Of a stretch of DNA of 5,374 bases, positions 1 through 5,374 are shown piece by piece; positions within the stretch are counted from its first letter, which is position 1; each line of letters starts with the position of its first letter. Source of the DNA: Candidatus Nitrotoga sp. CP45 (GTDB taxonomy: Bacteria; Bacteroidota; Bacteroidia; Flavobacteriales; Flavobacteriaceae); the NCBI GenBank assembly GCA_943329165.2, contig CALQCV020000152.1, positions 1 to 5,374 of the forward strand, read 5' to 3'. Position numbers and translations under genes: made by a program. The notes below the pieces were generated by a model, which saw nothing but the letters and a program-made list of their open reading frames with translations, searched no databases and was not told where the DNA came from.

Positions 1-2140
1 ATGGAGAAATTTCAATGATTTGATCACTGTTTTTTGATCTAAAATAACTAGCGTCAAAAGTGACTCTTTTTTTATAGAATTCTAAGTTCATATTAAATTC
101 TATTGAGGTATTGGTTTCCGGTATTAAGTTTTGATCTGCAATACTTGTAGTTTGATTAAAACTGTTAATTAAAAATGGGAAACCTGCAGACGTTGCGCTA
201 ACAAATTGGTCATTTATGTCGTAAGGACCGACAACACTATTTCCTACCTTAACAAGACTGGCAGATAATTTGGCAAAAGTAAGTGTTTCGCCTCCAAAGT
301 CAGCAAAAGCTGTTGTAGGTATAAAGGAAACACCAACACTTGGATAAAAGAATGGCTTTTTGATAACAGAAGTCCAATCTTTTCTGGCGGTAAGGTTTAA
401 ATACAAATAATCTTTATAACCTAAATCTACATTAGCAAAATAAGAATAACTTCTTTGTCTTGATTTAAAATCAGATGGTAATGCATTTCCTGTAATATTA
501 GAAATATTATACAATCCTGGAATTACTAATTTTTCACCTTTAACTGATAATGAATTGAATTCAGCATTAGTTACGTTGTTACCAACGTTTGCTTTAAGTG
601 TAATGTCTTTTGTCAATTCATAGTTAAAATTGACAAGCAAATCGGCATATAGGTTTCTACTATTGGTGTTTCCCACTTCATAAGAAGAAACATAATCAAA
701 TGGGGAATCCCAATAAACAACATCTGTTTTATAACCATTGAAGAATTCTACTCGATTGGAAGAAGTACTTCTATAACTAGCTCTATAGGTCGCGCTAATA
801 TTTTTGTTGAATTCATAGTTCAATTCTCCAACACCTTCAAAAGTTTGCCCTTTATTAGAAATCCTTTCGTTTTTCAATTTCCAATAGGGACTTAACTCCC
901 AATAGGTCCAGTGGGTAGCATTGTCTGGATTGCTAAATAATTGAACAGGAACATTAACGGGTACTTGAACCAAAGATGTATATATAGAACCTTCTACACC
1001 TCCTGCTGTATTTTGATTAGTAGAAGTATAGGTAGCATTAGCATTAAAACTCCATTTGCCAATTTTTTTTCCAGTACTGATATAGAAATTATTCTTAGTA
1101 AACTTGTCTCCAGGAATAATGCCTTCCGTTTTTTGATTTCCTAAAGTAAAATTCAAATAGCTATTTTCATCACCTGAAGATATAGCTGCAGAGTTTAGTA
1201 TGGTGTTTCCATCTGTGAAAAATGGTTTGTAGTTATCTTTTATAAAGGAATATGGGAGCAATGTTTGTTGCAAACCTGTTGGTTGCAATGAGCCGTCAAG
1301 TTCAGCTCCCCAGTTGGTATTTTCTGTAAAATCATGAGCACCTTGATATCCTTGACCAAATCTGTTTTGGAGAATCGGAAAAATAGATGCCTCTTCTCTG
1401 GTAAAAGTAGTGTTAAGTGTGATTTTGAATTTTTCAGCATCTTTAGTCCCTCTTTTGGTTGTAACAATAATTACCCCGTTTGATCCTCTTGAACCATATA
1501 AAGCGGCGCCATTAGAACCTTTCATCACATTAACAGATTCAATAATCTCAGGATTTAATTCGGCAAAAGCACCAGATGTTGAGATTACACCATTAATAAC
1601 AATAAGCGCTTCGTTATCTCCTGTAATTGATCTAAACCCACGAAGCTGTATCCTTGTGTCTGGATTAACACCATTGTTGACTGTATTAATTTGTAAACCA
1701 GACACTTTTCCAACTAAACCAACTGCCGCATTTGTTGCTTTTGCTTGATTTAATTCGGATGACTTAACTAATTGAGTTGCCGTAGTAATTTCATTTGGTT
1801 TTCTTTTGATACCTAACGCAGTTACTACTAATCCTTCTAATTCTATTGCATTATCACTCATTTTTATTGTAATAGTTGTTGAAGAAGCTACAATTTCCTG
1901 AGATTTCATACCTACGAAATTGAAAACTAATGTTTCAGTAGGAGATGCTTTTATGGAAAATTTTCCATCGAAATCGGTTTGAGTACCAATTTTGGTGCCT
2001 TTAACTAATACATTTACTCCGGGTATTGGTTGGTTTGATACATCTGTTACAATGCCGGTGACAATCCGTTCTTGTGCAAAAGAGATTTGCACTAACAACG
2101 CTATGAACAGCGTTAGGAATCCATTTAACTTTGTTTTCAT
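1..2140 (-). CDS. SusC/RagA-family TonB-linked outer-membrane receptor (N-terminal 713 residues, 3' end off the left edge)
   Basis: The frame reads open from an ATG at 2140 to the window edge: 713 codons plus one base, with no stop and no sign of a frameshift. Residues 1-22 form a signal peptide ending in SFA before Gln23. Residues 27-98 resemble the carboxypeptidase-D-like regulatory domain of SusC proteins (VTGIVTD, PIPGVNVLVKGT, TDFDGKFSI). The plug spans roughly 101-230, with LRG at 166-168, VINGV at 181-185 (most relatives have VIDGV) and the family signature MKGSNGAALYGSRGSNGV at 206-223, followed by VTTKRGT. The rest is alternating aromatic/polar beta-barrel sequence. Family members usually have about 1000 residues, so roughly 300 are missing. 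They import glycans or other nutrients across the outer membrane using TonB energy, with a SusD lipoprotein as lid. That partner would lie past position 1. The substrate cannot be inferred. There is no Shine-Dalgarno; the leader is A/T-rich. Confidence 0.95.
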   Translation of the reverse strand, partial: MKTKLNGFLTLFIALLVQISFAQERIVTGIVTDVSNQPIPGVNVLVKGTKIGTQTDFDGKFSIKASPTETLVFNFVGMKSQEIVASSTTITIKMSDNAIELEGLVVTALGIKRKPNEITTATQLVKSSELNQAKATNAAVGLVGKVSGLQINTVNNGVNPDTRIQLRGFRSITGDNEALIVINGVISTSGAFAELNPEIIESVNVMKGSNGAALYGSRGSNGVIIVTTKRGTKDAEKFKITLNTTFTREEASIFPILQNRFGQGYQGAHDFTENTNWGAELDGSLQPTGLQQTLLPYSFIKDNYKPFFTDGNTILNSAAISSGDENSYLNFTLGNQKTEGIIPGDKFTKNNFYISTGKKIGKWSFNANATYTSTNQNTAGGVEGSIYTSLVQVPVNVPVQLFSNPDNATHWTYWELSPYWKLKNERISNKGQTFEGVGELNYEFNKNISATYRASYRSTSSNRVEFFNGYKTDVVYWDSPFDYVSSYEVGNTNSRNLYADLLVNFNYELTKDITLKANVGNNVTNAEFNSLSVKGEKLVIPGLYNISNITGNALPSDFKSRQRSYSYFANVDLGYKDYLYLNLTARKDWTSVIKKPFFYPSVGVSFIPTTAFADFGGETLTFAKLSASLVKVGNSVVGPYDINDQFVSATSAGFPFLINSFNQTTSIADQNLIPETNTSIEFNMNLEFYKKRVTFDASYFRSKNSDQIIEISP

Positions 2141-2144
2141 TATT

Positions 2145-2173
2145 TATTTGGTTAAAATTAGTGAAACCAAATA
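2145..2173. repeat. 9-bp perfect inverted repeat in the SusC-like gene leader
   Basis: TATTTGGTT at 2145-2153 is the exact reverse complement of AACCAAATA at 2165-2173, with an 11-base spacer. On the minus strand it lies 5 to 33 bases before the receptor ATG. As DNA it could be an operator dyad. As RNA it could form a short A/U-rich hairpin covering the translation initiation region. The repeat is seen directly; the function is inference. Confidence 0.55.
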
Positions 2174-2188
2174 TCTTGAAAATATCTT
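2169..2188. repeat. 9-bp direct repeat, 11-bp period, upstream of the SusC-like gene
   Basis: AAATATCTT occurs at 2169-2177 and again at 2180-2188, an 11-base period that is about one helical turn. The first copy overlaps the right arm of the neighbouring inverted repeat. On the minus strand the promoter-like octamer GATATTTG (one mismatch to TAnnTTTG) falls in the copy nearer the gene, but no TTTG sits at the expected -33 distance. The repeats could be a regulator site or chance in A/T-rich DNA. Confidence 0.4.
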
Positions 2189-2206
2189 AAAAACCCTAAT
2201 GAAATG

Positions 2207-2253
2207 TTAAAAGAAAAATGATAAAGCTTATAAACCATTAAAAGCTAGCTTTA
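2207..2253 (-). terminator. possible weak intrinsic terminator after the Omp85-like gene
   Basis: Read on the minus strand, TAAAGCT (plus 2247-2253) can pair with AGCTTTA (plus 2222-2228), giving a 7-bp stem with an 18-base loop. A T-rich stretch follows (plus 2207-2221, CATTTTTCTTTT on the minus strand). The first arm lies in the last codons of the gene. The stem is A/U-rich and the loop long, so termination is uncertain. Read-through into the receptor gene 97 bases away is equally possible. Confidence 0.3.
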
Positions 2254-3938
2254 AAGCTAATATGTACAATAGAGTTGGAAAGCTTTATTGCCTGTTCATT
2301 AGTGCTTCCGTTGGCATATACCAGATTGAAAAGGCCATTTTTAGATAATAATCCAAACCCAAAACCCAAACCGATTAGATTTTGATTGCTGTCTGTTGTC
2401 TTGTCTTGCAGATATCCGTAGTCAATAATCGAATGAACATACAAATTTGGAGTAAGTACATACCGGTATTCCGACAGAATTGAACTAAACAAATTTCCTT
2501 GCAAACTATTTTCGTTAAAACCACGAATCGAATTAATACCGCCAAAGCGTTGCAACTCATTTATGATGTAGTTGCCGCTTTGCAAATAAAAATTTTGAGA
2601 TTTGATGTTTACGATGTTTTTCTGATTCAGATAGAAATTGTGTTTTGCGTACAAGCTTCCAAAAAATTGACTATCGGAAATCAGTTTTGTGTCTCTTTTA
2701 CCAGTACCAATTTTAAAATCAAATGAAGTTTTCTCAGGGAAAAGAAAATCATCATTCTTGAAATCAAGATATTCTATAGCCGTGGTTATGTATGAATTGT
2801 CGAAATCACTCAAGGTTGAAGAATTCACATTTTGAATATCGCTTGATTCTGTGGATTGATAGCCAATATATAGGCGAGTGTTGTAATTGAAATAATACCC
2901 CAAGTTTAGGGCTTTTTTTGTATTTTGAAAGGTGCTATCTTGTTTGAATATATTTAATTCCGCTTTTATTCCAATAGAGCTTTTAAAAATATAGGGGAGT
3001 TCCACGCCAAGATCGAATGTTTTTTGGTCTTGACCATCGCTTTTCCAGTAAAGAGCTAATTTTTCCCCTGAATTTAAAACATTGTTCAAGATCAAATCCA
3101 CATAACCGCTAAAAATGACTTTCTTGGTTTCGTCATTAGTGAAGCCAACGTACCCATCAAAAGTATTGGGTTTTGTTTTTTCTAAATAGACATAAATTTT
3201 GGTTGAGTCTTTAGTAAAAAGAATTTCAGGATATTTACTTTGTTTGACAAATCGGAACTTTTCAAAATCATTGTACAGTTTGTCTAAATTCTTTTGATTA
3301 AAAACTTTATTCCGATACAATCGTATAATATTTTTTTTATGCCCTTCAGGAAATTTATCATAACCGTTGATGACAATATCGTTTACCTGTCTTTTGATTT
3401 CAGTTGTAATGGACAAGTCGGCATTCAGAAAGTCTTTTGATTTTTGAATATTGACAAGTTGTACTTTCGCCATGGAAAAACCATTGGTTTCCAATTTCTT
3501 TAAAGTTGCATTTAAAAAACTCTCGGTTTCTTCGTAAGCAAGCGTTAAAGTGTCGTTTTTAACATTGTAATTAATGGCGATATTCTCTTGTGATTTTGCA
3601 CCTATATATATGTGTGCATAATTTATTTTTTTTCCAAGGCTGTATTTGAAGCAAAAAGTAGAGTCGTTTAATTTGAAACGCTCTTCAACTTGACATTCTA
3701 AAAATCCTTTTCTGGTGATCTTTTCGTAAAATAAATTATTCTCATCAAGGATTGATTTGGCATTTTTATGCTTTAAAACATAACCAATGCTGTCAATAAT
3801 TTTGATTTCTTTTTCACTTTGTCCAACAATTTTCAGATAGAATCCCTGAGCAGAAATGTTTCCGCTGACTGTAATTATGAAAAAAAAGAGAAAAATATTT
3901 TTCAAAATACTCCGATTGTTTGCCTCAAAATAACGCAA
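2238..3938 (-). CDS. Omp85-superfamily outer-membrane protein, TamA/BamA-like (signal peptide, POTRA-like repeats, 16-strand-type barrel)
   Basis: This is a complete 566-residue protein if the TTG at 3938 is the start. A hydrophobic signal segment (residues 15-24) ends in ISA before Gln31. Residues about 33-180 look like two divergent POTRA-type repeats. About 185-254 is a clearer POTRA (VNDIVINGYDKFPEG, then IRLYRNKVFNQKNLDKLYND). The barrel fills about 258-566. It includes RFGG (464-467) and SIRGF (470-474), matching the conserved (V/I)RG(F/Y) loop-6 motif of Omp85 proteins, and ends in Phe, the usual barrel-assembly signal. The length resembles TamA (E. coli TamA is 577 residues) more than BamA, which is longer with five POTRAs. 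Family members insert or translocate proteins or lipids at the outer membrane; the client is unknown and no TamB partner is visible. There is no in-frame ATG before residue 156 and the nearest upstream stop is the TAG at 3969-3971, so a non-ATG start is required. TTG at 3905, preceded by GGAG, is an attractive alternative giving a more standard signal peptide (MKNIFLFFF) and 555 residues. Confidence 0.88.
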   Translation of the reverse strand: MRYFEANNRSILKNIFLFFFIITVSGNISAQGFYLKIVGQSEKEIKIIDSIGYVLKHKNAKSILDENNLFYEKITRKGFLECQVEERFKLNDSTFCFKYSLGKKINYAHIYIGAKSQENIAINYNVKNDTLTLAYEETESFLNATLKKLETNGFSMAKVQLVNIQKSKDFLNADLSITTEIKRQVNDIVINGYDKFPEGHKKNIIRLYRNKVFNQKNLDKLYNDFEKFRFVKQSKYPEILFTKDSTKIYVYLEKTKPNTFDGYVGFTNDETKKVIFSGYVDLILNNVLNSGEKLALYWKSDGQDQKTFDLGVELPYIFKSSIGIKAELNIFKQDSTFQNTKKALNLGYYFNYNTRLYIGYQSTESSDIQNVNSSTLSDFDNSYITTAIEYLDFKNDDFLFPEKTSFDFKIGTGKRDTKLISDSQFFGSLYAKHNFYLNQKNIVNIKSQNFYLQSGNYIINELQRFGGINSIRGFNENSLQGNLFSSILSEYRYVLTPNLYVHSIIDYGYLQDKTTDSNQNLIGLGFGFGLLSKNGLFNLVYANGSTNEQAIKLSNSIVHISFKASF

Positions 3939-3985
3939 AAAAACTCTTTTTATTGTTGTTAATCGAATCTAAAAACTATTTGTTT

Positions 3986-4044
3986 AGAATAGCCATTCGT
4001 GAGGCTTCAGTTTTTAAAGGCGCGGGCAATTTAATGGCTATTCT
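3986..4044. repeat. 12-bp perfect inverted repeat with 35-base spacer in the divergent intergenic region
   Basis: AGAATAGCCATT at 3986-3997 is the exact reverse complement of AATGGCTATTCT at 4033-4044. The 35-base spacer (3998-4032) contains an unusually G/C-rich patch (GGCGCGGGC at 4019-4027) for this A/T-rich region. The element lies 47 bases upstream of the Omp85-like start at 3938 and 53 bases upstream of the str promoter -33 element. It could be a hairpin in the Omp85 mRNA leader, a regulator dyad, or part of an unannotated small RNA. No coding frame or known RNA family is recognised in it. Confidence 0.6.
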
Positions 4045-4096
4045 TTATCGCCTTAATAGACAAATATTTATTTGATAGAAAAATAATTAATTACGA

Positions 4097-4127
4097 TTTG
4101 TTTCATTGAAAATAATTACTACATTTG
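4097..4127 (+). promoter_or_regulatory. Bacteroidota-type sigma-A promoter of the str operon
   Basis: TTTG at 4097-4100 (-33 element) and TACATTTG at 4120-4127 (a full match to the -7 consensus TAnnTTTG) are separated by 19 bases, the spacing known for primary-sigma promoters of Bacteroides and Flavobacterium. Transcription should begin a few bases after 4127, giving a leader of about 45-50 bases before the rpsL ATG at 4181. The leader is A/T-rich and has no Shine-Dalgarno sequence. Confidence 0.8.
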
Positions 4128-4180
4128 CAACCCCTAAAAAAGCGGGATTTTAATAAATAAAGAAAAATTAGTATTTAATT

Positions 4181-4564
4181 ATGCCAACAATTCAACAATT
4201 AGTAAGAACAGGAAGAACTCAGATCACTAAGAAGAGTAAATCGGTTGCTTTAGATTCTTGTCCTCAAAGAAGAGGTGTTTGTACGCGTGTTTACACTACT
4301 ACTCCAAAAAAACCAAACTCTGCAATGCGTAAAGTTGCGCGTGTACGTTTGACTAATGGAAATGAAGTGAATGCTTACATCCCAGGAGAAGGACATAATC
4401 TACAGGAGCACTCGATAGTATTAGTGCGAGGCGGAAGGGTAAAAGATTTACCAGGAGTTAGATACCACATTGTGCGTGGTGCGCTTGATACATCAGGTGT
4501 AGCAGGAAGAACACAAAGAAGATCTAAGTATGGTGCTAAACGCCCAAAAGAAGCTAAAAAGTAA
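4181..4564 (+). CDS. rpsL: 30S ribosomal protein S12
   Basis: This 127-residue protein matches S12 throughout and is close to the usual length (124 in E. coli). S12 sits at the 30S decoding centre and helps control codon-anticodon accuracy. Diagnostic segments are [20 protein letters not shown] (27-46), [20 protein letters not shown] (53-72) and [19 protein letters not shown] (82-100). The lysines whose replacement gives streptomycin resistance or dependence in other bacteria are intact (Lys43, Lys44 and Lys88 counting Met), as is Asp89, the residue methylthiolated in E. coli. ATG 4181 gives the canonical N-terminus (MPTIQQLVR). It is the first gene of the str operon, directly behind a strong promoter, and is followed by an unusual 91-base gap holding a hairpin element before rpsG. 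Confidence 0.99.
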
Positions 4565-4574
4565 ATTTTTAACT

Positions 4575-4642
4575 AGTCAAAAGTGAAAAGGCATAACGTC
4601 ATAAAGTAGCATCTTTACGACTTTCGGCTTCCGATTTTCGAC
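4575..4642. repeat. 68-base intergenic element: two arms of degenerate 7-base units forming an imperfect hairpin
   Basis: The left arm consists of 7-8-base steps: AGTCAAA (4575-4581), AGTGAAA (4582-4588), a third unit at 4589-4595 and an 8-base unit at 4596-4603. The right arm mirrors it: an 8-base unit at 4613-4620, CTTTCGG (4621-4627), CTTCCGA (4628-4634) and TTTTCGA (4635-4641). The apex pairs GTCATAAAG (4598-4606) with CTTTACGAC (4613-4621), 8 of 9 positions, around the 6-base loop 4607-4612. The base pairs AGTCAAAA with TTTTCGAC around one bulged C. Inner pairing is imperfect; TCGG/CCGA (4624-4627/4631-4634) can form a small competing hairpin. It sits in the transcribed spacer between rpsL and rpsG. 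It may be a mobile or repeat-derived palindrome, an RNA-processing or attenuation structure, or an S7 regulatory site; none of these is demonstrated. Confidence 0.6.
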
Positions 4643-4655
4643 AAAAAACAAAGAC

Positions 4656-5132
4656 ATGAGAAAAAGAGCGGCAAAGAAAAGACCACTTTTACCAGATCCA
4701 AAATTTAACGATCAGTTAGTAACACGTTTTGTGAACAACCTAATGTGGGATGGTAAGAAATCAACAGCTTTCAAAGTATTTTATGATGCTATGGAAATTG
4801 TAGAAACAAAAAAGAATAATGATGAAAAATCATCATTAGAAGTATGGAAAGATGCTTTAACAAACGTTATGCCTCACGTAGAAGTACGTAGTCGTAGAGT
4901 GGGTGGAGCAACATTCCAAATCCCTATGCAAATTCGTCCAGACAGAAAAATATCTATGGCCATGAAGTGGATGATACTTTATGCTCGAAGAAGAAACGAG
5001 AAATCGATGTCAGGTAAATTAGCTTCCGAAATTTTAGCTGCGGCTAAAGAAGAAGGTGCCGCTGTTAAAAAGAGAATGGATACTCACAAAATGGCAGAAG
5101 CAAATAAAGCATTCTCTCACTTCAGATTTTAA
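4656..5132 (+). CDS. rpsG: 30S ribosomal protein S7
   Basis: This 158-residue protein matches S7, the primary binder of the 3' major domain of 16S rRNA. S7 starts assembly of the 30S head and lies near the E site. The N-terminal [19 protein letters not shown], the [15 protein letters not shown] segment (24-38), the beta-hairpin region [20 protein letters not shown] and the basic helix [10 protein letters not shown] are all family features. The length is normal. ATG 4656 gives the standard N-terminus. The preceding bases (AAAAAACAAAGAC) are A-rich without a Shine-Dalgarno. It lies 91 bases after rpsL and only 10 bases before fusA, so all three are almost certainly one transcript. In E. coli S7 represses its own operon by binding the rpsL-rpsG spacer; whether the hairpin here does the same job is unknown. 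Confidence 0.99.
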   Translation: MRKRAAKKRPLLPDPKFNDQLVTRFVNNLMWDGKKSTAFKVFYDAMEIVETKKNNDEKSSLEVWKDALTNVMPHVEVRSRRVGGATFQIPMQIRPDRKISMAMKWMILYARRRNEKSMSGKLASEILAAAKEEGAAVKKRMDTHKMAEANKAFSHFRF

Positions 5133-5142
5133 TATTTAAGAA

Positions 5143-5374
5143 ATGGCTAGAGATTTAAAATTTACAAGAAACATCGGAATTGCGGCTCACATTGATGCTG
5201 GTAAAACAACAACAACGGAGCGTATATTATTCTACACAGGAAAATCACACAAAATTGGTGAAGTACATGATGGTGCTGCAACAATGGACTGGATGGCACA
5301 AGAGCAGGAAAGAGGTATTACCATTACTTCTGCTGCAACAACATGCGAATGGAGTTTTCCAACAGAACAAGGTA
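5143..5374 (+). CDS. fusA: Translation elongation factor G (N-terminal 77 residues, 3' end off the right edge)
   Basis: The frame is open from ATG 5143 to the window end (77 codons plus one base). It begins [13 protein letters not shown] and carries the GTPase P-loop AHIDAGKT (residues 15-22), the spacer segment [14 protein letters not shown] and the switch I/G2 motif RGITIT (57-62), a combination specific to EF-G. EF-G uses GTP hydrolysis to drive tRNA-mRNA translocation and, with RRF, ribosome recycling. Full-length proteins have about 700 residues, so around nine tenths is missing. The start is 10 bases after the rpsG stop, with an A/T-rich spacer that has only a weak AAGAA. Bacteroidota genomes may carry an additional EF-G-like paralogue, but the position after rpsL and rpsG supports the canonical fusA. 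Confidence 0.98.
   Translation, partial: MARDLKFTRNIGIAAHIDAGKTTTTERILFYTGKSHKIGEVHDGAATMDWMAQEQERGITITSAATTCEWSFPTEQG

Noticed and set aside
1..2140. Possibility that the left 2.1 kb is non-coding or a broken gene, because no long closed frame lies there
   Set aside because: Translating the minus strand from 2140 gives one continuous SusC-like protein to the edge with intact motifs; it is merely cut by the window.
941..2210. Several short open frames (941-1144, 1410-1748 and 1992-2210 on the plus strand; 1240-1467 on the minus strand)
   Set aside because: Those at 941-1144, 1410-1748 and 1240-1467 lie wholly within the uninterrupted SusC-like frame, and 1992-2210 lies mostly within it. The peptides resemble no family; they are shadows.
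2241..2252. Perfect palindrome AAAGCTAGCTTT at the end of the Omp85-like gene
   Set aside because: It falls within the codons for the last residues and is explained by the Lys-Ala-Ser-Phe coding sequence; only its weak possible contribution to a terminator was kept.
2375..2726. Short frames 2375-2560 (minus) and 2499-2726 (plus)
   Set aside because: Both lie inside the Omp85-like gene, overlapping the region that encodes the conserved IRGF motif and barrel strands, and show no independent start context.
4050..4074. Minus-strand promoter for the Omp85-like gene (AATATTTG, one mismatch to the -7 consensus)
   Set aside because: There is no TTTG at the expected -33 distance, and comparable near matches occur by chance in A/T-rich DNA.
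4131..4151. CCC/GGG pairing followed by TTTT in the rpsL leader, resembling an attenuator
   Set aside because: The stem is only about three base pairs, too short for a credible hairpin, and it would block an essential operon.
1..5374. CRISPR array, tRNA or rRNA genes, insertion sequence, phage or defence system
   Set aside because: No regularly spaced identical repeats, transposase or integrase frames, tRNA cloverleaf or rRNA stretches, or toxin/nuclease genes were seen; all sizeable frames are accounted for by envelope and translation genes.

Overview
The window most likely comes from a Flavobacteriaceae genome, probably Flavobacterium or a close relative. The DNA is visibly A+T-rich. One gene encodes a SusC/RagA-type outer-membrane transporter, a family typical of Bacteroidota. 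The clearest promoter has the Bacteroidota layout (TTTG, 19 bases, TAnnTTTG). No start codon shows a strong Shine-Dalgarno sequence at standard spacing, which also fits this phylum. The genus is an inference from gene content and protein style; no search was run.

Layout: positions 1-2140 (minus strand) hold the first 713 codons of a SusC/RagA-like TonB-dependent receptor, whose 3' end lies beyond the left edge. A 97-base gap (2141-2237) carries a 9-bp inverted repeat overlapped by a 9-bp direct repeat just ahead of the receptor start. Positions 2238-3938 (minus strand) encode a complete Omp85-superfamily protein with a signal peptide, POTRA-like repeats, a barrel with an IRGF motif and a C-terminal Phe. 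It has no ATG available near its N-terminus. Positions 3939-4180 are a divergent intergenic region with a 12-bp perfect inverted repeat (3986-4044) and the promoter of the ribosomal operon. From 4181 to the right edge runs the str operon on the plus strand: rpsL (S12), rpsG (S7) and the first 77 codons of fusA (EF-G).

The right half is core translation machinery read as one operon. The left half is cell-envelope biology: a barrel protein that probably assembles or translocates other outer-membrane proteins, and a nutrient-uptake receptor whose SusD-type lipoprotein partner, if present, would lie off the left edge. The two halves are divergently transcribed and have no evident functional link.

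No new multi-gene system is visible. The most unusual structure is non-coding: a 68-base element between rpsL and rpsG whose two arms are each built from degenerate 7-base units and fold back on each other into a long imperfect hairpin. The other observations worth checking are the 12-bp inverted repeat upstream of the str promoter, the non-ATG start of the Omp85 gene, and the overlapping repeats in the receptor leader.
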